From Trichomonas vaginalis G3 (lineage: Eukaryota; Parabasalia; Trichomonadida; Trichomonadidae), in the NCBI RefSeq assembly GCF_026262505.1, contig NC_067204.1, forward strand, positions 16,408,165 through 16,472,164: DNA of 64,000 nucleotides. Direction: 5' to 3'. Both the position numbers and the translations under genes were made by a program. A model generated the notes under the pieces. That model searched no databases. It saw only the letters and a program-made list of their open reading frames with translations, and was not told the DNA's origin. Below, piece by piece: positions 26,773 to 36,249 of this stretch. Each line of letters starts with the position of its first letter. The stretch's first letter is position 1.

Positions 26773-27120
26773 ATGTCCGACGTCCCACCAACCGAGTCCA
26801 TTCCCGAACCAGAGGAACCTAAAGAACCACAACAGTCTCCTCAGCAACCTCAGTTCCAGCAAGTACCTCCGAATTTCTACCAATTTCCACCTCAAGGTTA
26901 CTACCCACCACAAGGCTTCCCGAACTACCCTCCTCAGCCTATGCCTTACTGCCCCAACCCTTGGATGTTCCAGCAAGCTCCACCCCAGCAATTCCAATCT
27001 CAATCCAAATCGAAGAGAGACCAAGAGTTCGAAGAAGGTCTGAACCGTTTACGCAAAGAGTATGCCCCAGCTCCAATTGAGAGAAAGTTGTTCCCGGACC
27101 AAAAAGAAAGTTTATGTTAG
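26773..27120 (+). CDS. Proline/glutamine-rich protein (element B)
   Basis: A 115-aa protein starting MSDVPPTESIPEPEEP. It has a P/Q/Y/F-rich core (FPPQGYYPPQGFPNYPPQ) and a charged C-terminus (KSKRDQEFEEGLNRLRKEY). Likely disordered; function unknown. Codon use is GC-richer than that of its neighbours, like the divergent 124-aa gene. The 3' end runs straight into the GTTAGATCTAAC/minisatellite region. Confidence 0.6.
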   Translation: MSDVPPTESIPEPEEPKEPQQSPQQPQFQQVPPNFYQFPPQGYYPPQGFPNYPPQPMPYCPNPWMFQQAPPQQFQSQSKSKRDQEFEEGLNRLRKEYAPAPIERKLFPDQKESLC

Positions 27121-28508
27121 AATGTTAGATCTAACACGTTTTCTAACACGTTTTCTAACCTCATGAATTTGTCAAGACTTCTTCGTAAATGTTTTGTCAT
27201 GACTTCTTCGTAAATGTTTTGTCAAGACTTCTTCGTAATGAGTGTAAAGGACCCAAAAATAAAGTTTATGTTAGAATGTTAGATCTAACACGTTTTCTAA
27301 CACGTTTTCTAACCTCATGAATTTTCATGAATTTCCTTAAGATAGAAAAAATAAAGTTAGTTTTATTTTGTATTTTTTTGTATGTAAGATATGATTTCAG
27401 GGATTTTTTTGACGAAGTGTCAACCTTCACTTCGTCAAAAAATAACAGTTATCTAATGAAAAAGTGTCATTTTTTTGTATTTTTTTGTATGTAAGATATG
27501 ATTTCAGGGATTTTTTTGACGAAGTGCAAACGTTCACTTCGTCAAAAAATAACAGTTATCTAATGAAAAAGTGTCATTTTTTTCATTTTTTTGTATTTGA
27601 CGAGAATGTCGGGTAGATGGTTAGATCTAACACGTTTTCTAACACGTTTTCTAACCTCTTGAATTTTCATGACTTCTTCATCGTAATGAGCGTAAATGTT
27701 TTGTCATGATTTCATCGTAAATGTTTTGTCAAGACTTCTTCGTATATGTTTTGTCATGACTTCATCGTACATGTTTTGTCAAGACTTCTTCATCGTAATA
27801 AGCGTAAATGTTTTGTCAAGACTTCTTCGTATATGTTTTGTCATGACTTCATCGTACATGTTTTGTCAAGACTTCTTCATCGTAATGAGCGTAAATGTTT
27901 TGTCAAGACTTCTTCGTAATGAGTGTAAAGGACCCAAAAATAAAGTTTATGTTAGAATGTTAGATCTCACCTGTTTTCTAACACGTTTTCTAACATGGTC
28001 TAAAACTCTTGAATTTTCATGACTTCTTCGTAAATGTTTTGTCAAGACTTCTTCGTAAATGTTTTTTCACCTCTTTTTTCACCTCTTGAATTTTCATGAC
28101 TTCTTCGTAAATGTTTTGTCAAGACTTCTTCGTAATGAGTGTAAAGGACCCAAAAATAAAGTTTATGTTAGAATGTTAGATCTAACACGTTTTCTAACAC
28201 GTTTTCTAACCTCATTTCTACCCTCTTGAATTTTCATGACTTCTTCGTAAATGTTTTGTCAAGACTTCTTCGTAAATGTTTTTTCACCTCTTTTTTCACC
28301 TCTTGAATTTTCATGACTTCTTCGTAAATGTTTTGTCAAGACTTCTTCGTAATGAGTGTAAAGGACCCAAAAATAAAGTTTATGTTAGAATGTTAGATCT
28401 AACACGTTTTCTAACATGGTCTAAAACTCTTGAATTTTCATGAATTTTCCCGAAATAAAAAATAAAGTTAGTTTTATTTTTTTATTTTTTTTATTTTGTA
28501 TAAAAGAT
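27121..28508. repeat. Repeat block upstream of the 312-aa gene (element B)
   Basis: A gene-free mosaic of (a) GTTAGATCTAAC modules with repeated acgttttctaac; (b) the 25-bp minisatellite (reverse orientation, gtaaatgttttgtcaagact); (c) two 107-bp-spaced hairpin mini-ORF units at 27391-27456 and 27498-27563. The last 60 bp are the T/A-rich leader of the 312-aa gene. Open frames here are repeat artefacts apart from the mini-ORFs. Confidence 0.8.
27391..27456 (+). other. 21-aa mini-ORF containing a 15-bp perfect hairpin (copy 1, element B)
   Basis: The leader ttgtatgtaagatATGATTTCA resembles that of the 312-aa gene (tgtataaaagatATGATTTCA). The frame reads MISGIFLTKCQPSLRQKITV plus I, then stops. 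Arms TTTTTTGACGAAGTG (27405-27419) and its complement (27428-27442) form a stem with an 8-nt loop. A second copy lies at 27498-27563, with an inverted copy around 30294-30331. Confidence 0.5.
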
Positions 28509-29447
28509 ATGATTTCAACAATAGGTTCTACAACAATTCAAACAACAGCACCAAACTCGTTAGTCATGAATCCAACATCTATGTTAGTAGAGATGAAAAG
28601 CTTCATTCCTTCTTCATATACTTTCGAAACAAAAATCCAGAAGATAAAGCAAGAACTGTTAACAAGTAATTTAGACTGTAGTGCGAAAGATGAAACAAAT
28701 GAACAGTATCTTTATGAAATGCAGGACATTATTGACCATTTACCTAAACTACCTGAAATCCAACAACAAAAGCTCACTATTCCTGAATTCGACGAAATAG
28801 AAGTCAAAGCAACTGACTCAGTAGAAATAAAGAAGTTCATACGAAAGGTAAACTATGAGTTTCTAGGATTTCATTGCAACCATAAGGTTATGGACAAAGA
28901 TTGCGACATGGTATATAAGAACATCTCTGACATATATAAATCGGAGGAGTTAAAGACATACGACAACTTTGTTTCATTAGTTGCAGAATGTGTATGGCAG
29001 ATAAGAGATGAAGATAGAAGAGGTAAAGTATGGAATAAACAGATAAAACCAGCAGCTTTTGAGTTAAAGAAAACCATTGACGCCTTAGTTGTTCTAGCAG
29101 GTAAGGTTTCAGAATATAACGCAAAAACGATGCCGCGATGTTCTAAATGTAAGGCAGCAATGAGGAGATATAACTACTCCGTCAAAGAGATAGAACGTAT
29201 GAGAAACGACTATGCTGACTTAAAGAAAGAAGCAGAGAAACCAGCAGAAAATAAAATGGACATGTTAGCATTTCTGAACAAAAACTATCCAACTGCTGAC
29301 GATTTCCTTCTATCTGACGTCAAGAAGAAGTATAAAGAAACCTTCGGCATTGTTAAAACTTTTGATATCCTCAGCAAAGAAATAGAAGCTACGAAGCTGT
29401 TTAAAGTCATGAACCATCGCAACATATACCATGTAAAACGCTTGTAA
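28509..29447 (+). CDS. 312-aa Maverick protein with CxxC motif (element B)
   Basis: Unrecognised. Starts MISTIGSTTIQT; the ATG at 28509 is chosen because the leader matches that of other element genes and because C starts there. A helical acidic N-terminal half is followed by a single CSKCK pair near residue 210, a basic helix (SVKEIERMRNDYADLKK), and a C-terminal DFLLSDVKKKYKETFGIVKTF region that could be a winged-helix DNA-binding domain. Bracketed by inverted hairpin repeats and minisatellite. A DNA-binding or replication role is possible but unproved. Intact. Confidence 0.65.
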   Translation: MISTIGSTTIQTTAPNSLVMNPTSMLVEMKSFIPSSYTFETKIQKIKQELLTSNLDCSAKDETNEQYLYEMQDIIDHLPKLPEIQQQKLTIPEFDEIEVKATDSVEIKKFIRKVNYEFLGFHCNHKVMDKDCDMVYKNISDIYKSEELKTYDNFVSLVAECVWQIRDEDRRGKVWNKQIKPAAFELKKTIDALVVLAGKVSEYNAKTMPRCSKCKAAMRRYNYSVKEIERMRNDYADLKKEAEKPAENKMDMLAFLNKNYPTADDFLLSDVKKKYKETFGIVKTFDILSKEIEATKLFKVMNHRNIYHVKRL

Positions 29448-30694
29448 ATAGTTATGTTAGAAAAGTGGTTAGAAAACGTGTTAGATCTAACATGCTAACA
29501 TAAACATTATTTTTGTCTGATTTACGCTCATTACGATGAAGAAGTCTTGACAAAACATTTACGAAGAAGTTTTGACAAAACTTGTACGAAGAAGTCTTGA
29601 CAAAACATTTACGAAGAAATCATGAAAATTCATGAGGTGAGAAAAGAGGTTAGAAAACGTGTTAGATCTCACCACTTCACCTAAACTTTATTTTTGTCTG
29701 ATTTACGCTCATTACGAAGAAGTCTTGACAAAACATTTACGAAGAAGTCTTGACAAAACATGTACGAAGAAGTCTTGACAAAACATGTACGAAGAAGTCT
29801 TGACAAAACGTGTACGAAGAAGTTTTGACAAAACATTTACGATGAAATCATGAAAATTCATGAGGTGAGAAAAGAGGTTAGAAAACGTGTTAGATCTAAC
29901 ATGCTAACATAAACTTTATTTTTTCTATCTTAAGGAAATTCACGAAAATTCATGAGTTTTGTGTGTTTTAGACCATGTTAGAAAAGTGGTTAGAAAACGT
30001 GTTAGATCTAACATGCTAACATAAACATTATTTTTACTGAAAAATGACCAAAAATCATGAGTTTTGTGTGTTTTAGACCATGTTAGAAAAGTGGTTAGAA
30101 AACGTGTTAGATCTAACATGCTAACATAAACTTTATTTTTACTGAATTCCGTATGAAATTTCATGATTTTCGAGAGTTTTAGACCATGTTAGAAAAGTGG
30201 TTAGAAAACGTGTTAGATCTAACCATCTACCCGACATTCTCGTCAAATGAAAAAAATGAAAAAAAATGACACTTTTTCATTATATAACTGTTATTTTTTG
30301 ACGAAGTGAAGGTTGACACTTCGTCAAAAAAATCCCTGAAATCATGTCTTTACATACAAAATAAATGAAATAAAACTAACTTTATTTTTTATTTCGGGAA
30401 AATTCATGAAAATTCAAGAGGTGAAAAAACAGGTGAGAAAACAGGTTAGATCTAACCTTCTACCCTAAAATATATTTTTGCTGAATTCAGCACAAAATTC
30501 TGAGTAAAATGGCATAAGATTGCTTCCCTCGGAAAACCGAGAGAAGAGATTCCGTACGAAAACAGTGAAGAACAGCGAGTAGGTAAGAAACCTTAGTCGC
30601 CAAAACTCTATGAAAACAGTGAATTTCCTTAAGATAGAAAAAATAACGCTAATTTTTTCTAACAAATTTTTTTATTTTGTATGTAAAGACAGAT
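29448..30694. repeat. Repeat block between 312-aa and KilA-N genes (element B)
   Basis: About six GTTAGATCTAAC-type modules, each with AT-rich flanks and 'cataaactttatttttact'. Minisatellite copies lie near 29520-29620 and 29700-29850. A hairpin mini-ORF unit in inverted orientation follows (30294-30331), and a leader hairpin at 30523-30546 (cttccctcgg aaaa ccgagagaag). The final 50 bp are the KilA-N leader. No gene is seen. Confidence 0.75.
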
Positions 30695-31498
30695 ATGTCA
30701 ACAACAGAGAACACAACAACAGTTATAGTCCATGAAGCTATAAATGAAGAATATGAGTACATACAGTTTAACAAACAACTCCGTCTCATTCGTTCGGTCA
30801 AAGACGATATGTACCAGATGCAAAGTATTTTGACAGCATGTTTTGCTCCAGATACCAAACATACAGACGATTGGTTCAAAAACCAAAGCACACAAGAACT
30901 TTTGAGCGAAGCACAGCGAGACCGACTTCTTTCGGGGTCGCCTAAAACTCATGAAAATCGTAAAAATTTGCCAAATGGTTTGAGAGGTTGGTATGTACAT
31001 AGACTTCTTGTAAATGCTGTTGCAATGTGGGCTTCGCCTCGTTATGCTTGGAATATATACAGACTTCTTGACGAAATTCATAGACAAGAACGTGAAGAGC
31101 TAGAGAACAAGCTTGAAGCAAAAGATGAAGTCATTCAGAAAAGAATACCACGTTCGGTACCAAAAGGAAAGGAAAAGAACTATAAGTATATGATTTATAC
31201 TGAAGAGTTGGAGAAAGAAGAAGATAAAGATATGGTTATGTTGCATTTAGTCAGAAGAAACAACAAAAGCTTTTACGACCTTGCTAAGATTTACAAATCT
31301 GACAGAAATTGGTTCTATCGCGAAAACTTACCGATTTCAATGACACCGAATGAAGATGTGAAACAAATAGTTCAAGATACGTTACCTCAAACACACTATG
31401 ATATTAAAGGTTGTACAATACTTACATTCAAAGAAGATTTGTCATTGTTAAAGGAAAAAATAACAGAGTATTTTGACAACTTCAAACAAGTAGGGTAG
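30695..31498 (+). CDS. KilA-N domain protein (element B)
   Basis: A 267-aa protein. After an N-terminal helical region (FNKQLRLIRSVKDDMYQMQS) comes a KilA-N-like core (YVHRLLVNAVAMWASPRYAW, LLDEIHRQERE). A coiled-coil linker and a C-terminal domain (YKYMIYTEELEKEEDKDMV, RNNKSFYDLAKIYKSDRNWF) of the kind paired with KilA-N in large DNA viruses follow. KilA-N domains bind DNA, so a regulator of element genes is likely. The ATG at 30695 is preferred; the frame upstream begins only with a TTG. Convergent with the ATPase gene, ends 16 bp apart. Intact. Confidence 0.72.
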   Translation: MSTTENTTTVIVHEAINEEYEYIQFNKQLRLIRSVKDDMYQMQSILTACFAPDTKHTDDWFKNQSTQELLSEAQRDRLLSGSPKTHENRKNLPNGLRGWYVHRLLVNAVAMWASPRYAWNIYRLLDEIHRQEREELENKLEAKDEVIQKRIPRSVPKGKEKNYKYMIYTEELEKEEDKDMVMLHLVRRNNKSFYDLAKIYKSDRNWFYRENLPISMTPNEDVKQIVQDTLPQTHYDIKGCTILTFKEDLSLLKEKITEYFDNFKQVG

Positions 31499-31514
31499 AT
31501 GAACCATTTATTTT

Positions 31515-32392
31515 TCAAGCTTGACTTTTTACAATTTGAACTTTGTTTGCGTAGATATGAATTCTGAAAGAAGTATGAGGGTCTTGTATGACTTTATACT
31601 TCTCCCAGAGTTCATGTCTGTCAAACTTACCTGCCATGGACTCTTTCATAAGTTCCATGAAATCGTCTTCGGACAATCCGGGGAAAAGTATAATGTCAGT
31701 AAGTATTCTCTTTACATCCTTACTTAAACTCTTTGCTGTCTGTACACATATTACGACTGAGATGTTAAAGTGTCTGAGCTTCTTAAGAATTCGACACATA
31801 TCTTGTTCTCTATTCTTAAGCAAAGGATGAGAAGCAAAGTCATCTAAGATAAGAAGACACCTATGAGGGTATGTCTTCCAATCGTAAGATTGCAATTTCT
31901 TCGAAATGTATTCTATCTCTTTCTGTTTGTTTCTGAAGTGTTTCTTCTCTAATATTCTCTGCATTTCCTCATTTGGGTCTTTAAACTTAGAATTTATAAT
32001 ACTCATTTATAGCATTATACTTCAAAACTCTTCTTTGGTACTTCTTTATCCAATCTAACAACTCAGAGTCTTTTATACATACTAACTTAGACTTCTTTAT
32101 AATATCTTTGAACGAATTGACGGTTTGGTCAAATTGACCAGAAGTACTACAAATGACAACTAACTCATAGAATGGGTTCTTCTCATCTAGTTCTTGTTGT
32201 TGTGCAGCCATTTTAAGATAAGTGAAAGTCTTACCAGACCCAGGTGGTGCAATTAGACCTGTTATACCATTCTGAGCAAATAAGAACTTGTCATGTATAG
32301 GCTTTATCTGAGCATTTTCTAACTTCCTCTTGTTCTTGTTTAAAACATTCTCAAATTTCTTGTCAATGTCAGCAAACTTTTTTTTCTAACAT
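31515..32392 (-). pseudogene. A32/FtsK-like packaging ATPase gene, broken copy (element B)
   Basis: Carries the Walker B region (CLLILDDFASHPLL), sensor-like VVICVQTAKS and C-terminal FPGLSEDDFMELM of viral genome-packaging ATPases; the Walker A side is conserved in the DNA. See the C copy. Broken with one or two breaks. Divergent from the 149-aa gene. Confidence 0.8.
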
Positions 32393-32428
32393 ATTTTTAG
32401 AAAAATTAAAATTTTTATCTTTTAGAAA

Positions 32429-32879
32429 ATGTCTAGCGATTTCGCTATCTATATTCGAGACAAGCTTTTCGACAGCAAAACATCTGTCGACCATAAAATC
32501 TTACATAGTGTAAACAAGAAAGGTGAATTTGTTCTAAAGTTCTGTTTCTGGGAATATGACAAGAACCATAAAAACATTACAAAGAGCAGTCTTAAAATTT
32601 GTCAATGACAGACTTGTTGACAGAGATGACACCGATTGGAAAGATGAAGTCCAACAAAAGTTCTTAGAATGCAAAGAAGACACATGCGCTGTTCTTGAAG
32701 ATGAAATAGAAAACAGAATAGAAGAGCTATTAAAGGACAAAGAACTTTTACATAAATATAGTTGCGCCAAATTTGACATAACTCCACCAGAAAAGAAGAA
32801 GAGAGAAAAGAAAGAGAAAAAAGAAGAAGAGAAGAAAGAACCTGAACCAGTTCCAGAGAAAAAGAAATTTGACATGTAA
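32429..32879 (+). pseudogene. 149-aa protein gene, near-whole copy (element B)
   Basis: Matches the intact C gene (51704-52153): N-terminal SSDFAIYIRDKLFDSK, a helical D/E-rich middle and a K/E/P-rich tail. This copy has about one break. Function unknown. It shares a 36-bp AT-rich divergent promoter with the ATPase gene. Confidence 0.6.
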
Positions 32880-32895
32880 AAATAAAATTTTATTT

Positions 32896-33315
32896 TTAGA
32901 ATATTTCTGGGTCAATGTCAATGTTCTCTTCCTCTTTAGGAGTAAACACTGGCTTAGACTCTAAAATCTTTTTACCCAATTTACCTTGAACTTCTACAAC
33001 TTTAGACTCATAATATTCATAGTCGTCTGCTTTCTTTGGTTCATAAGGTATAACAAGTTTGTATGCTTTGCCTTCTTTAAGGTTTGAGAACCTTCTGTCA
33101 AAACTTTCTTTGACTGCTAACAAACCTTCTATGTCTAAGTCTTCAAATTTCGCACCATTTTTAGTCACGACAGCAAACTTAACTGGTTCGATGTTCCAAA
33201 CTTTGCTGAATGAAGACTTTTCAAAATGGTAGAAGTAAACATTCAAATATGTGAATGGGTCTAGTTCTTCTTTAAGTCCTGACATGTACTTGTTTACTGA
33301 GATGAATTTTGCCAT
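32896..33315 (-). CDS. 139-aa Maverick protein (element B)
   Basis: Unrecognised. Starts MAKFISVNKYMSGLKEEL, with alternating aromatic/charged segments (PFTYLNVYFYHFEKSSF, YKLVIPYEPKKADDYEYYE) suggesting a beta-rich fold, and an acidic C-terminus ending IDIDPEIF. It lies between the helicase and packaging genes in both B and C. A role as a small DNA-binding accessory protein is possible. Intact. Confidence 0.6.
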   Translation of the reverse strand: MAKFISVNKYMSGLKEELDPFTYLNVYFYHFEKSSFSKVWNIEPVKFAVVTKNGAKFEDLDIEGLLAVKESFDRRFSNLKEGKAYKLVIPYEPKKADDYEYYESKVVEVQGKLGKKILESKPVFTPKEEENIDIDPEIF

Positions 33316-33352
33316 CTTTTTCTATCGGATAAAAAAAATATTTTTTTTAAAT

Positions 33353-34588
33353 TTACTCATAAAAATTTTTCTTTGTATATACACCATTCTGTACGTCTAA
33401 AAGACTTTTGACATTTGCCAAGAATGTTCGTTTAGACGCTGTCATATAACCATATTCTTGACAATATTGTTTATACGAATCGTACAATGACCTTTCATCT
33501 AAACACTCAAAGTCAGTTTCATCTATGAACAGTTCATATACACTCTTGTTTGCTTCTAACAATGTTTGTCTCTCTTCGGTATGTGGAATTTGTCTTGGAT
33601 TGAACTTTGAAATATCTAATGTCATAAAATATGAGAACAAGTGGTTGTAAAAGTCAGATGTCAAACTTTCTGCTAAGTCGTCAAAATATTCTGTATCTTG
33701 CATATGAGCTTCTGACGTTCTGACAACTACATATCTTCTGTCAGAACTTTCTAACTTCATCGGAACAGCATTGTTTGAAACCATAATGAAGTTTGCAACA
33801 TTTTCACAAACTCTTTGGTCTTTATATTTTCTTTCAACAACTCCAACTTTGTCTGTTATAAGACTCTTCAAAGCATCTGAGTTCAAAACTTTTGTTGTAT
33901 CTATACTTTGAAGTTCATTGCAAACTATAAGTTTCATATTCTCTATTGAGGAGTTAAACTTGCCACAGATGTTTTCTAAGTTTGTCATATTCGGATTCGA
34001 ATAGCCCTCTAACAGTTTGCATAAGATATCTGTAAAGAATGTGTTCTTACCAGTTCCTTGTTTTCCAATTATAATGAGAGCAGTTTCATTTTTAGCACTT
34101 GGATGTTGTAAGATGTTTGCAAACCAACATAAGATATACTCATAGACTCTTTCGTTTCCATTGCATATAATTTCTTTGACATGGTCTAACCAAGCTTCTA
34201 TAATATTTTCTTTCCATTCTACTTGTTCGTATTTATATCCAGTGAAGATAGAATAGAAGTTTGGAGAAGGTGTATAGAACTTTATACCTCGAACTGAAAA
34301 ATCTTCTAACTTTGACAATAAGATATCCCAAGCATCTAACATCTTCATTCCAACTTGTACGACTTTTATTTTCTTAAGTTTCTGTCTACATTCTTGTTCA
34401 GACACTATTGTTGCTCTTGGTTTGTTAAAGACAACATCCCATTCTTTCATGACATAACATTCTGGGGCAGAGTCAACATAAATGACTAAACGTTTCAAAT
34501 TCTCGACTGCTTTGTTATAGTCTCTAAATGGACACATATTTCTGAATGCTTGGAAGTCATAAAAATCTGAAACATCTATTCTGTACAT
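33353..34588 (-). CDS. Superfamily 3 (D5-like) helicase (element B)
   Basis: A 411-aa protein with Walker A GKQGTGKN (175-182), Walker B KLIVCNEL (219-226), SF3 motif C NFIMVSNN (266-273) and an arginine finger in SDRR (282-285). The C-terminal ~90 residues (from YELFIDETDFECL) form a D5-type winged-helix-like domain. Such hexameric helicases unwind DNA at viral origins; here it would work with the protein-primed polymerase. No primase domain is visible. The leader has the T-tract signature. Same strand as the minor capsid candidate, 29 bp apart. Intact. Confidence 0.9.
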   Translation of the reverse strand: MYRIDVSDFYDFQAFRNMCPFRDYNKAVENLKRLVIYVDSAPECYVMKEWDVVFNKPRATIVSEQECRQKLKKIKVVQVGMKMLDAWDILLSKLEDFSVRGIKFYTPSPNFYSIFTGYKYEQVEWKENIIEAWLDHVKEIICNGNERVYEYILCWFANILQHPSAKNETALIIIGKQGTGKNTFFTDILCKLLEGYSNPNMTNLENICGKFNSSIENMKLIVCNELQSIDTTKVLNSDALKSLITDKVGVVERKYKDQRVCENVANFIMVSNNAVPMKLESSDRRYVVVRTSEAHMQDTEYFDDLAESLTSDFYNHLFSYFMTLDISKFNPRQIPHTEERQTLLEANKSVYELFIDETDFECLDERSLYDSYKQYCQEYGYMTASKRTFLANVKSLLDVQNGVYTKKNFYE

Positions 34589-34617
34589 TTTTATAAAAAT
34601 AAAAAAAAATATTTTTT

Positions 34618-35406
34618 TTATTCTTGACTTTGTTGTTGCATTTGTTGTTCTTGAGCTATTTGTTGTTGAAGTTGTTCTTGTAATACAATACTTTCACCAG
34701 TTGCATCTTCCAATTCGAAACTTTCTGCCGTCATTGACAAATACATAGGACATAAAAGTTTTACAGGAACAAAGTTTGCGTCAACTAATGTCAACGTTAT
34801 ACTTGCCAAAGTGTTTGAGTTCACTAAGGTTGAAAATTCTGCATTCGAATGAACAATAGGCAAACCAGCAGAGAAAGTATTGTTTATACGCATAAGTATC
34901 TTTTGGTCATAATAGTTTCTGTCGACATTCGAATAACACTTTGAACCTAAGTTTGAAACAATATATAAGATTGGTGTGCTTAATGTCAATGGAATAGACA
35001 TTCCTTGTATGACACCTTTTCCTGTTATAGGAAACTGTTGGTAGTAAAAACCAGATATAAGTTTTGTATTATAGCTCATATCGTTTATAGTAAACTCAGT
35101 CGGACATCCAAACATAATGAAACCTGCTCTAGTTGCAGCACATGTTACACCCGTACTTAAAGTATTAAATAAGTCAACAAAACCTGTTGGTGGTATATCT
35201 GAGTAAGTATCTTCAAAGGAGTATTTTTTACCATTCACAACAATAAAGTCTTCTGGTGTCAAAAGAGCAAAACAGGCTTTAGTCGTCATTGTGTTTAAGG
35301 TTAGTTTACAATATCGTCCTTGAGGACTTTGTAAGTTTGTTGTTATAGAATTATATGACTCAGGGTTTTTAGTCGTAATAGTATAAACCATTATGTCTTC
35401 TGCCAT
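34618..35406 (-). CDS. Candidate minor capsid (penton, single jelly-roll) protein (element B)
   Basis: A 262-aa protein rich in S/T/N and beta-forming residues, ending in a Q-rich tail (QEQLQQQIAQEQQMQQQ). Blocks include ITTNLQSPQGRYCKLTLNTM, ALLTPEDFIVVNGKKYSF and LSTPILYIVSNLGSKCYSN. Polintons are known to encode a penton-type minor capsid protein of this size class beside the major capsid, helicase and ATPase genes. The assignment rests on size, composition and context, not on a diagnostic motif. Intact and conserved in C. Confidence 0.45.
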   Translation of the reverse strand: MAEDIMVYTITTKNPESYNSITTNLQSPQGRYCKLTLNTMTTKACFALLTPEDFIVVNGKKYSFEDTYSDIPPTGFVDLFNTLSTGVTCAATRAGFIMFGCPTEFTINDMSYNTKLISGFYYQQFPITGKGVIQGMSIPLTLSTPILYIVSNLGSKCYSNVDRNYYDQKILMRINNTFSAGLPIVHSNAEFSTLVNSNTLASITLTLVDANFVPVKLLCPMYLSMTAESFELEDATGESIVLQEQLQQQIAQEQQMQQQSQE

Positions 35407-35416
35407 TTATATATAT

Positions 35417-35647
35417 TTAAAAGTTTTCTGAAAGTGGAGAAGAACTTCATCTAAACTTTCACATGGCGTTTCTTGAAGTTCTCTGTCTAAGAAGTTCAAA
35501 TATTTTGTAAAGACATAGAACTTTCCTTTGTCTACACGAACAAACAAAACAGGGTCTTTCATATCGTTCAAAAAGTGTGTAAAGTCCTTTACATGAAATA
35601 AAGTCTATATTATTTTTCTTCAAACATCTTTCAAGAAGTTTTGACAT
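35417..35647 (-). pseudogene. 76-aa protein gene, broken copy (element B)
   Basis: Matches the intact C gene (48555-48785), MSKLLERCLKKNNIDF... Broken with about one break. Function unknown. Confidence 0.5.
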
Positions 35648-35667
35648 TTTTACTTAGCAAATAAACT

Positions 35668-36231
35668 TTAATGAAATGTTGTGGTCGTCAAATTTTTTAT
35701 AACGTCTGGGAAACTATACTTTAAGTTCAACGTTTCACCTCCTTTCATAACGTATATCTTGTCAATGACATTATATGAAACACCACAGCAACTAATGTCG
35801 GGTTCTATTTCTTTGATGTTTATATCGTCTGCCTCTGTCAAAAGTTTCAATAGTTCTTTCAAAACTTCATGAGGTGCAATGACATATGAGTTCACTTTTA
35901 CAGGGTTGTGTTCGACCAAGTTTAACATTATACTTAAAGCTTGACAAATCTTCTCCTGAGTTTGAAGTTTGTCTTTCAGTTGTTGGTAGTCGTTTCGAAT
36001 ATCTGCAACAGAACTTAAGTCTCTGTTAACTTCAGGATATGTTGGTTCTTTTACAGGAACAATTGTTATACCATCTTTGTCTTCGTATGGTTTCCCCACT
36101 TCAACATCTCTGTCTTTGACATTGACAACAACACTTTGACTGTTTGTTTGAGTTGGTGAATTTAACTTCACATCTGCCACCGCCATTAAACCTTTTGAAA
36201 CACTCACGCTTCTATTTTTCGGAAATGACAT
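35668..36231 (-). CDS. 187-aa Maverick protein (element B)
   Basis: Unrecognised. Starts MSFPKNRSVSVSKGLMAVAD; the ATG at 36231 follows the T-tract leader. A flexible N-terminal half is followed by a helical middle (DYQQLKDKLQTQEKICQALS) and a C-terminal domain with DISCCGVSYNVIDKIYVMKG. Divergent from the 139-aa gene at 36250, with the ATGs 18 bp apart. A virion-associated role is possible from position next to the capsid genes. Intact. Confidence 0.6.
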   Translation of the reverse strand: MSFPKNRSVSVSKGLMAVADVKLNSPTQTNSQSVVVNVKDRDVEVGKPYEDKDGITIVPVKEPTYPEVNRDLSSVADIRNDYQQLKDKLQTQEKICQALSIMLNLVEHNPVKVNSYVIAPHEVLKELLKLLTEADDINIKEIEPDISCCGVSYNVIDKIYVMKGGETLNLKYSFPDVIKNLTTTTFH

Positions 36232-36249
36232 TTTACTTAGAATAAAAAG

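Noticed and set aside
26442-26822. Overlapping open frames on both strands (FPSDRKSFSFRQKK type)
   Set aside because: Produced by the 22-bp tandem repeat, open in several frames on both strands at once; better explained as a regulatory repeat block.
27696-28022. Open frames reading FVMTSSYMFCQDFF-like repeats
   Set aside because: They are translations of the 25-bp minisatellite, with no start or domain support.
28440-28508. N-terminal extension of the 312-aa protein (MNFPEIKNKVSFIF...)
   Set aside because: It is the T/A-rich leader read in frame. The C copy starts at the downstream ATG, and leaders of other genes have the same composition.
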